Source: Ignavibacteria bacterium
GTDB lineage: Bacteria > Bacteroidota > Ignavibacteria > Ch128b
Length of the DNA: 64,000 bases
Assembly (NCBI GenBank): GCA_016873845.1
Contig: VGVX01000001.1
Span: 1-64,000, forward strand
Direction: 5' to 3'
This document shows, one piece after another, positions 55,940 through 64,000 of the stretch. Both the position numbers and the translations under genes were made by a program. Position 1 is the stretch's first letter, and each line of letters begins with the position of its first letter. The notes below the pieces were generated by a model. The model saw only the letters and a list, made by a program, of their open reading frames with translations, was not told the DNA's origin and ran no database searches.

Positions 55940-57307
55940 ATGCAGCCAGTATTAAATTACATTGATAGTAACAGCAGCAACTACATAAACGAATTACAAT
56001 CATTTCTAAGCATTGAGAGTATAAGTTCTGATCCAGAAAAAAAATCTGAAATGGAACGTTGTGCACAATTTATTAAAGATAAATTTTCTGCTATGGGATT
56101 GGACAATATTAAAGTCTTAAATGAAGAAGGATTTCCGATTGTATATGCAGATAAAATTGTTAGTCCTAAGAAACCAACAGTATTATTTTACGGACATTAT
56201 GATGTTCAACCTGTCGATCCGATCGACCTCTGGACTTCGCCTCCATTTTCAGGTGAAATAAGAGAAGGAAAAATTTGGGCGAGAGGTGCAACTGATGATA
56301 AAGGGCAATTACTTACTCATCTAAAAAGCGTTGAAGCATTTTTAGCAACTTCAACCGAACTTCCTGTCAATGTGAAATTTATCATCGAAGGAGAAGAAGA
56401 AATTGGCAGTCCATCTTTACCAAAGACCATTGCTTCAAATAAAGAACTTTTAGCATGTGATACTGTTGTGATATCCGATACTTCGATGTACGGCGAGAAG
56501 ACACCATCAATTACATATTCTTTACGCGGATTAGCTTATTTTCAAATTGAATTTACCGGACCCAATAGAGATCTTCATTCTGGAACATTTGGCGGTGCTG
56601 TGATGAATCCGCTTCAAGCAATGTGTGATTTACTATCCGGTATGAAAGATAAAAATGGAAAAATCACAATTCCCGGTTTTTATGACGACGTATTGAAATT
56701 AACAAAAGCCGAAAGAGATGGTTTCAAGAAATTGAAATTCAGTGAAAAAGCTTACATGAAAGAATTAGAAGTAGCTGAACTTTTTGGGGAGAAAGGTTTT
56801 TCAACTTTTGAACGAACCGGAGCGAGACCATCTCTTGAAATTAATGGAATTTGGGGTGGTTTTACCGGGCAGGGTGCAAAGACTGTTTTGCCCTCCAAAT
56901 CGTATGCAAAAATCAGTATGCGTCTTGTTCCTCATCAAACACCTAAAAAAATTGAAAAATTATTAAATGCATATTTGAAAAAAGTTGTGCCGAAATCTAT
57001 TAAATACACTTGTACTGCATTGCACGGCGGAGAACCAGCTTTAACTCCAATTGATGGTAAAGCAATTCAGTCTGCTGCTCGTGCAATGAAATCCGTATTT
57101 GGTAAGTCGCCTGTCTTTACTCGTGAAGGCGGATCGATCCCGATTGTAGTTGAATTCAGCAGATTACTATCAGCTCCAGTCGTGTTAATGGGCTTCGGAT
57201 TATCTACTGAAAATTTACATTCACCGAATGAGCACTTTGATCTTAATAATTTCCATAAGGGAATTATGTGTTCAGCAGTATTCATGGAAGATTTTACGAA
57301 ACAATAA
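55940..57307 (+). CDS. M20-family dipeptidase
   Basis: The 455-residue zinc peptidase resembles carnosine-type and Xaa-dipeptidases (M20A/F). Seen in order: GHYDVQPVDP with the first metal His, RGATDDKGQ with the bridging Asp, EGEEEIGSP with the general base and a ligand, SDTSMYG, and NLHSPNEHF with the last His. The lid-domain signature NRDLHSGTFGG is also present. It is cytosolic, with no signal peptide, and distinct from pepD at 13597. It probably releases amino acids from dipeptides. Confidence 0.92.
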   Translation: MQPVLNYIDSNSSNYINELQSFLSIESISSDPEKKSEMERCAQFIKDKFSAMGLDNIKVLNEEGFPIVYADKIVSPKKPTVLFYGHYDVQPVDPIDLWTSPPFSGEIREGKIWARGATDDKGQLLTHLKSVEAFLATSTELPVNVKFIIEGEEEIGSPSLPKTIASNKELLACDTVVISDTSMYGEKTPSITYSLRGLAYFQIEFTGPNRDLHSGTFGGAVMNPLQAMCDLLSGMKDKNGKITIPGFYDDVLKLTKAERDGFKKLKFSEKAYMKELEVAELFGEKGFSTFERTGARPSLEINGIWGGFTGQGAKTVLPSKSYAKISMRLVPHQTPKKIEKLLNAYLKKVVPKSIKYTCTALHGGEPALTPIDGKAIQSAARAMKSVFGKSPVFTREGGSIPIVVEFSRLLSAPVVLMGFGLSTENLHSPNEHFDLNNFHKGIMCSAVFMEDFTKQ

Positions 57308-57316
57308 TTGTCACGT

Positions 57317-57727
57317 ATGAAAAACGAATTAATTAAACTCAATGAAGAATTTTATTCAGCATTTGAGAATTTAGATATAAAGAAAATGGAAACCATTTGG
57401 TCTAATGATGATAATGCAGTTTGCATTCATCCGGGATGGGAAATTATTATTGGCTGGCAAAAGATTAAAGACAGCTGGCAGAAAATCTTTGCCAGTGACT
57501 CTCTATTAAAATTTACAATCCGAAATCCGCGTGTCAATGTTTTTGAAAATGGAGGAGTCGTGACATGTGTGGAAGAAATATTCGTTTCTACTCGCGATCG
57601 TATTTCGCAAACCTTTGTTGCTTCGACTAATATATTTAAAGAATATGATACAGGATTAAAATTAGTTTATCACCACTCCTCTCCAATTAATTCCAGCGAT
57701 CGAAATATTGAGTTGAATTATAATTAG
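57317..57727 (+). CDS. SnoaL/NTF2-like protein
   Basis: The ATG at 57317 is preferred to the TTG three codons earlier. The 136-residue protein has the pattern of the SnoaL-like/DUF4440 NTF2 fold (about 5-125): an opening helix LNEEFYSAFENLDIKKME, then CIHPGWEIIIGWQKIKDSWQ and closing strands. Such proteins bind small molecules or act as ketosteroid-isomerase-like enzymes. Its role is unknown. It lies between the M20 gene and the ygfZ-like gene with very small gaps. Confidence 0.75.
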   Translation: MKNELIKLNEEFYSAFENLDIKKMETIWSNDDNAVCIHPGWEIIIGWQKIKDSWQKIFASDSLLKFTIRNPRVNVFENGGVVTCVEEIFVSTRDRISQTFVASTNIFKEYDTGLKLVYHHSSPINSSDRNIELNYN

Positions 57728-57738
57728 AATTGTTGCAT

Positions 57739-58824
57739 ATGCTGAATCCTACGCTCGAAATATTTAAAAATTTATATCCTCAAATTAAAATTAGCGAAAA
57801 AGAATTAATCCAAGCATTCTATGACGAAAGAAGTGAAGCTTTATCTTTCTATGACTCCGCCAGTATTTACGATGCATCACATTATTCAATTTTTAAATTA
57901 ACAGGAAAAGATGTTCTTGAGTTTTTAAATAGAGTTTCAACGAATGAAACACTTTCGCTTCAAAACTATGCTGCTAAAACTACACTCCTTCTATCTGAGA
58001 AGGGAAGAGTGATTGATAGACTTAAAATAATTCGGCTGAAAGATGAAGTAATTCTTATAGGTAGTCCCGATAACGCAGAAAGAGTTTTTCGTTGGATTGA
58101 ACGCTACATAATTATGGATGATGTTCAAATCGAAAATATTTCAGGGAAGTACTGTTATTTCAAAATTATTGGCAGCAAGGTTGAATCTTTTTCGGCTTTG
58201 CTTTTCAATGACCAAATTCAGAATGCACAATTCGATAGAGTCTATCAATATTTCAGTCAAGATTTTACTTCATTCATTATAAAAACTAGTATCTTCAAGA
58301 ATAACACTGGATATGAAGTATTGACGCCGATAGAAAGTGCATTTGCACTTATAAGCTACATGAATTCAAATTTGGAAATGTTTGAGACAAAGTTCGTCGG
58401 TGAGGATGCATATAATATTATCCGAATTGAACAAGGACATCCAACATATCCAAATGAAATAAATGATTCTGTAAATCCTTATGAAATTGGTTTGATGAAT
58501 GCAGTTAACTCAACTAAAGGATGTTACATCGGACAAGAAGTAATAGCACGATTAGAAACGTATGATAAAGTGCAAAAGAATTTAATTGGCGTTGCCTTCG
58601 GCAGCGAGATTATCCCTAATGATTTAAAATTGTTTTATAACTCTGAAGAAGTTGGAGAAATTACTTCAATTGTAAATTCATACAGATTGAAAAGGCAGAT
58701 TGGGTTGGCACTTATCTCAAAAAAACTAAAACTAAACGGAAATGGTGACAAACTTCAGATTAAAGCAGTTGATGAAAGTTTTTGTACAGTTGATTTACAA
58801 GAATTACCCTACATAAGAATATGA
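57739..58824 (+). CDS. ygfZ: YgfZ/GcvT-domain folate-binding protein
   Basis: The 361-residue protein (ATG 57739; two TTGs upstream are alternatives) has the YgfZ signature KGCYIGQEVIARL (about 255-267), with its key Cys, in a GcvT-like folate-binding fold, and NRVSTNET near the start. YgfZ (IBA57 in mitochondria) supports the assembly or repair of certain iron-sulphur enzymes with tetrahydrofolate. It overlaps the adenosyltransferase start by four bases. Confidence 0.88.
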   Translation: MLNPTLEIFKNLYPQIKISEKELIQAFYDERSEALSFYDSASIYDASHYSIFKLTGKDVLEFLNRVSTNETLSLQNYAAKTTLLLSEKGRVIDRLKIIRLKDEVILIGSPDNAERVFRWIERYIIMDDVQIENISGKYCYFKIIGSKVESFSALLFNDQIQNAQFDRVYQYFSQDFTSFIIKTSIFKNNTGYEVLTPIESAFALISYMNSNLEMFETKFVGEDAYNIIRIEQGHPTYPNEINDSVNPYEIGLMNAVNSTKGCYIGQEVIARLETYDKVQKNLIGVAFGSEIIPNDLKLFYNSEEVGEITSIVNSYRLKRQIGLALISKKLKLNGNGDKLQIKAVDESFCTVDLQELPYIRI

Positions 58825-59372
58825 AAATTTATACAAAGACTGGTGATGATGGGACTTCGAGTCTATTCGGCGGTGAAAGGGTAAAAAAAAATGACCCAAG
58901 ACTCGAAGCTTACGGAACTGTTGATGAATTGAATTCTTTTCTTGGTTTAACTATTGTTCACATTAAATCTGATCAAATATTAAAAGTCGTTTCCAAAATT
59001 CAGAGTAACCTCTTCAGCATCGGAGCAAGACTTGCAACTCCACCAGCTCAATTAATAAAATTGAAAAACATTGAACAAATCTCTGATGCTGAGGTTAAAC
59101 AAATCGAAAATGAAATTGATGCACTCGAATCTCAGTTAGAGCCAATAAAGAATTTTATTATTCCTGGTGGATGTGTTGGAGCAAATCATTTGCATATTGC
59201 ACGAGCGATCTGCCGGAGATGTGAACGGAGAATTATTGCAATTGATTCGGAAGAAAATAATCTCGATATTTTGATTAGGTACATTAACCGTATTTCGGAT
59301 TACTTATTTGTAGCTGCGAGATTCGAAAATAAAATTAATAATGTTCCTGACAGCTTGTGGAAAAACAAATAG
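58821..59372 (+). CDS. Cob(I)alamin adenosyltransferase, PduO type
   Basis: The 183-residue enzyme transfers the adenosyl group of ATP to cob(I)alamin, giving coenzyme B12. Family landmarks are present: IYTKTGDDGTSSLFGG for ATP binding at the N-terminus, YGTVDELNSFLG (about 33-44), RAICRRCERR (about 130-139) and YINRISDYLFVAAR. The length is standard. It overlaps the ygfZ-like gene by four bases and precedes the tmRNA gene. No other B12 gene is visible, so salvage or late-step adenosylation is implied. Confidence 0.93.
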   Translation: MKIYTKTGDDGTSSLFGGERVKKNDPRLEAYGTVDELNSFLGLTIVHIKSDQILKVVSKIQSNLFSIGARLATPPAQLIKLKNIEQISDAEVKQIENEIDALESQLEPIKNFIIPGGCVGANHLHIARAICRRCERRIIAIDSEENNLDILIRYINRISDYLFVAARFENKINNVPDSLWKNK

Positions 59373-59432
59373 CTCTTTTACATTTTGATTTATGAAATTA
59401 TTCCTGGCTGATTTCATATCTCAAGTGGAATT

Positions 59433-59785
59433 GGGGGTGAAATTGGTTTCGACGGTGTCGAAGTGACAGTAAACTGCGTATCGTGCTTCCGAAGTGCACG
59501 TTAAAAAGTCGGGAAAAAATAGTAGACAACTATAATTACGCTTTAGCTGCCTAATTTTACGCAGCTACGTTTCATAATTTTCTCGTCTGTCAGAATTTTA
59601 TGAAACGACGTATACGGCAGACTCGTCTCGAACTTCATCTGTGAGGGAGAGATTAAATTTTAACAGATTAGTTTAAGAAAATCCTTTCTGTTGGAGCTTC
59701 TTAGGTGAATCAAAAAAGCAGAATACGTATGTAGACGTTTATTGGAGCTCTTCATCGGACCGGGGTTCGACTCCCCGCACCTCCA
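59433..59785 (+). ncRNA. ssrA: Transfer-messenger RNA (tmRNA)
   Basis: The 353-base RNA begins GGGGGTGAAATTGGTTTCGAC and ends in a T-arm (CGGGGTTCGACTCCCCG) and the strand CACCTCC. The latter pairs with GGGGGTG at the 5' end, with one G-U pair. The next bases are ACAA, so CCA is not encoded. The tag frame follows the TAGTA block. tmRNA rescues stalled ribosomes together with SmpB. Confidence 0.96.
59525..59554 (+). other. tmRNA tag-peptide reading frame (DNYNYALAA)
   Basis: GAC is taken as the resume codon because the five bases before it (TAGTA) align with the TAGTC that precedes the E. coli resume codon. Nine sense codons then give DNYNYALAA before TAA, after the Ala charged on the RNA. 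The ALAA end is the usual protease signal. Confidence 0.85.
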
Positions 59786-59819
59786 CAATCATTAATCTAT
59801 AATTAATTATAATCATTTA

Positions 59820-60263
59820 ATGAAAAACATACATACCACTTTAGCTGTTTCGGCAATATTGTTATTCATCGGCTGCGGAAAGAATGTTAACGATTTTCCT
59901 GGTTATTCGACAACAAATACTATAACCGAGCTTCCTTCAGGATTGAAGTACATAGACACTGAAGTTGGAACAGGCAGCACAGCGGCAAAAGGACACAAGT
60001 TATCAGTACATTATACTGGATATTTGATCTCTGGGAAGAAATTCGATAGTTCTTTGGATAGAAACGAAGCATTCGAATTCCAACTTGGAATGGGACAAGT
60101 AATAAAAGGGTGGGAGGAAGGTTTATCCGATATGAAAGTCGGGGGAAAGAGAAAATTAATTATTCCATCGAACCTTGCTTACGGTTCTCGTTCAATTGGA
60201 GATATAATTCCAGCAAATTCTACACTAGTGTTTGATGTGGAATTGATAAAAATCAGTGAATGA
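59820..60263 (+). CDS. FKBP-type peptidyl-prolyl isomerase lipoprotein
   Basis: The 147-residue protein has a lipoprotein signal with Cys19 (LLFIGC) and one FKBP domain (about 40-146): [54 protein letters not shown] and a final FDVELIKI strand. It catalyses proline isomerisation, probably in the periplasm attached to a membrane. The start ATG lies 35 bases after the tmRNA. Confidence 0.92.
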   Translation: MKNIHTTLAVSAILLFIGCGKNVNDFPGYSTTNTITELPSGLKYIDTEVGTGSTAAKGHKLSVHYTGYLISGKKFDSSLDRNEAFEFQLGMGQVIKGWEEGLSDMKVGGKRKLIIPSNLAYGSRSIGDIIPANSTLVFDVELIKISE

Positions 60264-60427
60264 CACTTAATCATTATTTATCATAACAATTTATGGCTCT
60301 AAGAATCAGGCATTCTCAAATCAAAACTGACCATATCTTTGACTAGTGATCAATAATTTTTTCTTCACTTATTACGAATTCAATTTTTATAAAATCTAAA
60401 ATTTGGTTAATTTTGAATAAATATTAT

Positions 60428-60514
60428 GCCGAAGTGGCGGAATTGGCAGACGCGCTGGACTCAAAATCCAGTGGAGCTTAACACTCCGTGCCGGTTCGAC
60501 CCCGGCCTTCGGTA
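60428..60514 (+). tRNA. tRNA-Leu (anticodon CAA)
   Basis: An 87-base class II tRNA has the acceptor stem GCCGAAG / CTTCGGT, the anticodon stem-loop CTGGA-CTCAAAA-TCCAG giving anticodon CAA (reads UUG), a long variable arm (GTGGAGCTTAACACTCC) and the T-arm GCCGGTTCGACCCCGGC. The discriminator is A, and CCA is not encoded. Confidence 0.96.
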
Positions 60515-60521
60515 CAAAGAT

Positions 60522-60548
60522 AGGATTCATTTTGAATCCTTTTTTTTT
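60522..60548 (+). terminator. Rho-independent terminator after tRNA-Leu
   Basis: AGGATTCA pairs with TGAATCCT around a TTT loop and is followed by eight T, 8 bases downstream of the tRNA. Confidence 0.9.
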
Positions 60549-60617
60549 ATTAAACTTGAGCAGCTGAAATTAAATTATTAAGTTAGTTAAAATATTTTAT
60601 AGATTTATTGGACAATT

Positions 60618-62288
60618 ATGATTGATAATACTTCATCAAACAAATCCAAAAACTTCATCTATGAAATTATCGATGAAGATTTAAAAACCAACAAATGGAA
60701 AGGAAGAGTTCATACACGTTTTCCTCCTGAACCGAATGGTTATCTTCATATTGGGCATGCAAAATCAATCTGCTTGAATTATGGGATTGCGCGTGATTAC
60801 AATGGAAAATTCAATCTCAGATTTGACGATACAAATCCAGAAAAAGAAGAAACAGAATATGTAGAATCAATAATTGAAGATGTTAAATGGCTTGGAGCAG
60901 ATTTTGAAGATAGAATCTTGTATGCATCCGATTATTTCCAGCAGATGTATGACTGGGCAATTGTCTTAATAAAAAAAGGGAAGTCTTACGTTTGCGAGTT
61001 GTCCTCTGATGAAATTAGAGAAACCCGCGGAACACTGACTGAACCTGGAAAGGAATCTCCGTTCAGAAATAGGTCAACTGAAGAAAATCTAAAACTCTTC
61101 GAACAAATGAAAAATGGAGAGTTCCCTAATGGCTCAAAAACCTTGCGTGCAAAAATTGATATGGCTTCTCCAAACTTAAATTTAAGAGATCCAATTATGT
61201 ACCGAATAGTTCATGCAGAACATCATCGAACTGGAAATAAATGGTGCATCTATCCAACTTATGATTGGGCACATGGAAATGAAGATTCAATTGAACGAAT
61301 AACTCACTCCATCTGTACGCTCGAGTTTGAAAATCATCGTCCGCTTTACGATTGGTATTTAGAGCAGCTTGAAGTTCATCATCCGCAGCAAATTGAATTT
61401 GCAAGATTGAACTTAAGCTTCACCGTTATGAGCAAACGACGCTTACTTCAGCTTGTTAAAGAAGGTTATGTTGATGGTTGGGACGATCCGCGAATGCCAA
61501 CAATTTCAGGTTATAAACGCAGAGGATATACACCGGATTCAATTAGAAATTTTGCAGAGAAGATCGGTGTTGCCAAACGTGATGCTCTAACTGATATTGC
61601 ATTACTTGAGTTTGCGATTCGGGATGATTTGAACAAGAATGCTCAAAGAGTTATGGCAGTTCTCAAACCAATTAAAGTTGTATTGATGAATTATGATGGT
61701 GAAGAAGAACTTGAGGCCGTGAACAATCCGGAAAAGCCGGAAATGGGCACACGAAAAATCCCTTTCTCAAATGAATTTTACATTGATCGCGATGACTTTA
61801 TGGAAAATCCTCCTAAAGGTTTTCATCGTTTAATTCCAGGCGGAGAAGTTCGTTTACGGTATGCATACATAATCAAATGTGAAGAGGTTATAAAGAACGA
61901 AAAAGGGGAAGTTGTTGAGCTTAAATGCATATACGATCCTGATACGAAGAGTGGCAGCGGAACAAGTACAAAAAAAGTGAAAGGAGTTATCCATTGGGTC
62001 TCTGCAAAACATGCGCTTGAAACCGAAGTTCGACTTTATGATAGATTGTTTACATTAGAAAATCCCGGCGTTTCGGAAGATTGGCTGAATAAAATAAATC
62101 CAAATTCTTTGGAGATAATTTCAAACGCAAAAGTGGAACCATTTCTTAAAAATGCAAAACCACTTGATAAATTTCAGTTTGAACGGCTCGGTTATTTTTG
62201 TGTGGATACTAAATACACAACGCCAGAAAAATTATCTTTTAATAGGACTGTAACACTGAAAGACAGCTGGGGAAAAACGAAAAAATAG
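60618..62288 (+). CDS. glnS: Glutaminyl-tRNA synthetase
   Basis: The 556-residue class Ic synthetase has [15 protein letters not shown] with HIGH at 44-47 and the second signature VMSKRR (about 272-277), followed by the beta-barrel anticodon-binding domains ([20 protein letters not shown] onward). GlnRS charges tRNA-Gln directly. Its size is typical (about 550). The ATG follows a weak site. It converges with gltX, a relative in the same subclass, with only 33 bases between the two stops. Confidence 0.95.
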   Translation: MIDNTSSNKSKNFIYEIIDEDLKTNKWKGRVHTRFPPEPNGYLHIGHAKSICLNYGIARDYNGKFNLRFDDTNPEKEETEYVESIIEDVKWLGADFEDRILYASDYFQQMYDWAIVLIKKGKSYVCELSSDEIRETRGTLTEPGKESPFRNRSTEENLKLFEQMKNGEFPNGSKTLRAKIDMASPNLNLRDPIMYRIVHAEHHRTGNKWCIYPTYDWAHGNEDSIERITHSICTLEFENHRPLYDWYLEQLEVHHPQQIEFARLNLSFTVMSKRRLLQLVKEGYVDGWDDPRMPTISGYKRRGYTPDSIRNFAEKIGVAKRDALTDIALLEFAIRDDLNKNAQRVMAVLKPIKVVLMNYDGEEELEAVNNPEKPEMGTRKIPFSNEFYIDRDDFMENPPKGFHRLIPGGEVRLRYAYIIKCEEVIKNEKGEVVELKCIYDPDTKSGSGTSTKKVKGVIHWVSAKHALETEVRLYDRLFTLENPGVSEDWLNKINPNSLEIISNAKVEPFLKNAKPLDKFQFERLGYFCVDTKYTTPEKLSFNRTVTLKDSWGKTKK

Positions 62289-62321
62289 CCTACTGATTAT
62301 TATGATTGGCACAGATTAAAA

Positions 62322-63779
62322 TCAAACTAAAAGATCTATTGCTCTTATAATTCGATTCACAACCTCATTTTTTCCTAATATAATTAGTAAATCAAACATT
62401 CCCGGTCCGGTGCTTTGTCCGCTGACTGCAAGTCGGAGTGGATGAATAAGTTTTCCTTTCCCAACTCCAAGTTCTTCAGCGACAATTGTTAATGCTTTTT
62501 CATAGTCTTCTTTACTTGGATTGTTTAACTTTTCGAATGTTTCAAGAAGTTTTTTCATTTGATGGGAAGTTTCCGGTTTCCAATTTTTCTCGACAGCTTT
62601 TTGTTCATATTCAGCTGGCGCTTTATAAAAATATTTACAGTTATCTATAAAATCGCGAACAAATGAAACTCTCTCTTTCATTGCTTCTATAATCTTCAGT
62701 AAGTAATCGTCTGATAAATTGAAAGTGACAAATTGAGAATTGAGAAATTCCTTTTTTAGAAGTAGAAGGATTTCTGCATTATTTAGTTTTCTCAAATGTT
62801 CTGCATTTAATGAATTCAATTTTACAACATCAAATACAGCACCGGCTTTATTCACCCTTTCAAGTGAGAATGCATCGACAAGTTCAGCCAAGTAATAAAA
62901 TTCGCGGTCATCACCGGCATTCCAGCCGAGAAGTGCAACAAAATTTATAAGTGCTTCTTTCAAGTAACCTTTATCACGGTAATCTTCAACTGCTACATCA
63001 CCTTGACGTTTGCTTAATTTTGATTTATCTGGATTTAATAGAAGCGGAAGATGCGCGAATACAGGTCGTTCCCATCCGAAAGAATCATAGAGCAAAACAT
63101 GTTTTGGTGTGGATGATAACCATTCTTCACCACGGATTACATGACTGATCTCCATCAGATGATCATCAACAACATTAGCCAAATGATAAGTGGGGAAGCC
63201 GTCACTTTTAATTAATACTTGGTCATCAATATTATTGCTGTCAAATTCAACTCGCTCACGAATTACATCGTTAAAAACAATTTTATGATCGGGTTTAACA
63301 TTTAATCTGATCACATATTGAATTTTTCGTTCAAGTTTTTCTTCAAGCTCACTTTTTGAAAAAGAAAGACAATGCTTGTCATATTTAGCTTGAGGGAGTT
63401 TTTGTTTTTCTTGTTCTTCGCGCAGGGCTTTTAATCTTTCGGGAGTGCAGAAACAGTAATAAGCATCACCTTCTCGAATTAGTTCTTCCGCATGTTGCTT
63501 GTAAATCTCTAACCTTTGAGACTGCATGTATGGACCAAAATTTCCACCGACATCAGGACCTTCATCAAAGTCGAGTCCAGCCCATCTCAAAGCTGATACT
63601 AAATTTTCAACAGCACCTTCAACGTAACGCGATTGGTCGGTATCTTCAATTCTTAAAATAAATTTTCCGTTATTCTTTTTTGCAAATAAATAATTATATA
63701 AAGCGGTTCTCAAACCGCCGACGTGCAAATAACCGGTGGGAGAGGGAGCAAATCTTACTCGTGGTTTAAATTCAGACAA
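62322..63779 (-). CDS. gltX: Glutamyl-tRNA synthetase
   Basis: The 485-residue class Ic synthetase has the signature RFAPSPTGYLHVGGLRTALY (9-28) and KLSKRQGD near residue 250, followed by the helical anticodon-binding domain (about 320-485). It charges tRNA-Glu. Because a separate GlnRS is encoded beside it, a discriminating GltX is likely, though this is inference. The start ATG is followed at once by the catalytic domain, and its promoter should lie between 63780 and 63860. Confidence 0.95.
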   Translation of the reverse strand: MSEFKPRVRFAPSPTGYLHVGGLRTALYNYLFAKKNNGKFILRIEDTDQSRYVEGAVENLVSALRWAGLDFDEGPDVGGNFGPYMQSQRLEIYKQHAEELIREGDAYYCFCTPERLKALREEQEKQKLPQAKYDKHCLSFSKSELEEKLERKIQYVIRLNVKPDHKIVFNDVIRERVEFDSNNIDDQVLIKSDGFPTYHLANVVDDHLMEISHVIRGEEWLSSTPKHVLLYDSFGWERPVFAHLPLLLNPDKSKLSKRQGDVAVEDYRDKGYLKEALINFVALLGWNAGDDREFYYLAELVDAFSLERVNKAGAVFDVVKLNSLNAEHLRKLNNAEILLLLKKEFLNSQFVTFNLSDDYLLKIIEAMKERVSFVRDFIDNCKYFYKAPAEYEQKAVEKNWKPETSHQMKKLLETFEKLNNPSKEDYEKALTIVAEELGVGKGKLIHPLRLAVSGQSTGPGMFDLLIILGKNEVVNRIIRAIDLLV

Positions 63780-63869
63780 ATTTATCTCCGTATTCTAAAT
63801 AAAATCGATACAAAGATAAGAAATTGATTTGATTTATTAAGATACAGATATTTGGGTGGAGAATTTAAA

Positions 63870-63914
63870 AAGCCCAACTGCAGAGTTGTTTTTATTTAAA
63901 AAAAAGTTGGGCTT
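63870..63914 (-). terminator. Terminator of the gene entering from the right edge
   Basis: A perfect 10-bp stem (AAGCCCAACT / AGTTGGGCTT) with a long AT-rich loop is followed, on the minus strand, by TTT and then AAATTC. It lies 37 bases beyond the stop of the partial gene at 63951. Confidence 0.7.
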
Positions 63915-63950
63915 CTAAATTTCAAATGGAATGGTATTTAAGCATTGGTT

Positions 63951-64000
63951 TTATTTTAATGCTTCGAAGTATTTCTCAGTCACAGCATCCCAATTTACAA
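63951..64000 (-). CDS. C-terminal end of a probable Fe/Mn superoxide dismutase
   Basis: On the minus strand the last 16 codons read VNWDAVTEKYFEALK and stop. The V-x-N/W-D-x-V pattern near the end is characteristic of iron/manganese superoxide dismutases, in which the residues just before this helix bind metal. The rest lies outside the window, so the name rests on this short end only. A matching terminator follows. Confidence 0.6.
   Translation of the reverse strand, partial: VNWDAVTEKYFEALK

Overview
The window is AT-rich bacterial DNA that reads as the Ignavibacteria/Chlorobi side of the Bacteroidota. Three proteins end in the 'NYPNPFNP' type A sorting domain of the type IX secretion system (T9SS), one ends in a FlgD/gliding-motility-like domain, a PorV-like outer-membrane protein is present, and the tmRNA tag (DNYNYALAA) resembles those recalled from this lineage. 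The tmRNA and the tRNA-Leu lack an encoded CCA. TTG starts are frequent. No insertion sequence, CRISPR array or phage gene was seen. The genus assignment is inference.

1-11149, accessory region. Three paralogous minus-strand genes encode periplasmic TPR - membrane helix - cytoplasmic AraC HTH regulators. Two are broken: the first by a frameshift at an A9 tract, the second by an ochre stop just before the membrane helix. Only the third is intact. Between the first two lies a 1245-residue T9SS-exported surface protein with six Fn3-like modules and a C-type-lectin-like domain. The gaps hold palindromes and a nested inverted-repeat element.

11150-17884, peptide use: an OPT oligopeptide transporter, a PqqD-like small protein, the PepD dipeptidase, an MFS transporter and an M29-like aminopeptidase. 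An outer-membrane-protein fragment and a GC-rich palindrome follow.

18009-36725, a probable 12-gene operon closed by a strong terminator. It encodes a discoidin-like secreted protein, a PorV-like protein, a 988-residue outer-membrane protein, a large TPR protein, ExbB, ExbD, a TonB-like protein whose C-terminus is DUF4159, a lipoprotein with a second DUF4159, a GHL10 glycosidase with a sorting domain, a DUF5683-like membrane protein, an Fn3-like lipoprotein and another T9SS surface protein. It looks like an energised envelope system and is the best candidate here for something undescribed.

36752-64000, mostly housekeeping: UvrD/PcrA helicase; an NSS transporter; an exported NlpC/P60 peptidase with a Tat-exported dipeptide epimerase; polyprenyl synthase; HPr and enzyme I of the PTS; PGI/PMI; a fused HExxH protease - propeller - Omp85-like barrel protein followed by BamB-like, PEGA and BamD-like proteins; DUF58; phosphohexomutase; an M20 peptidase; YgfZ-like; a PduO-type adenosyltransferase; tmRNA; FKBP; tRNA-Leu; GlnRS; GltX; and the last codons of a probable superoxide dismutase.
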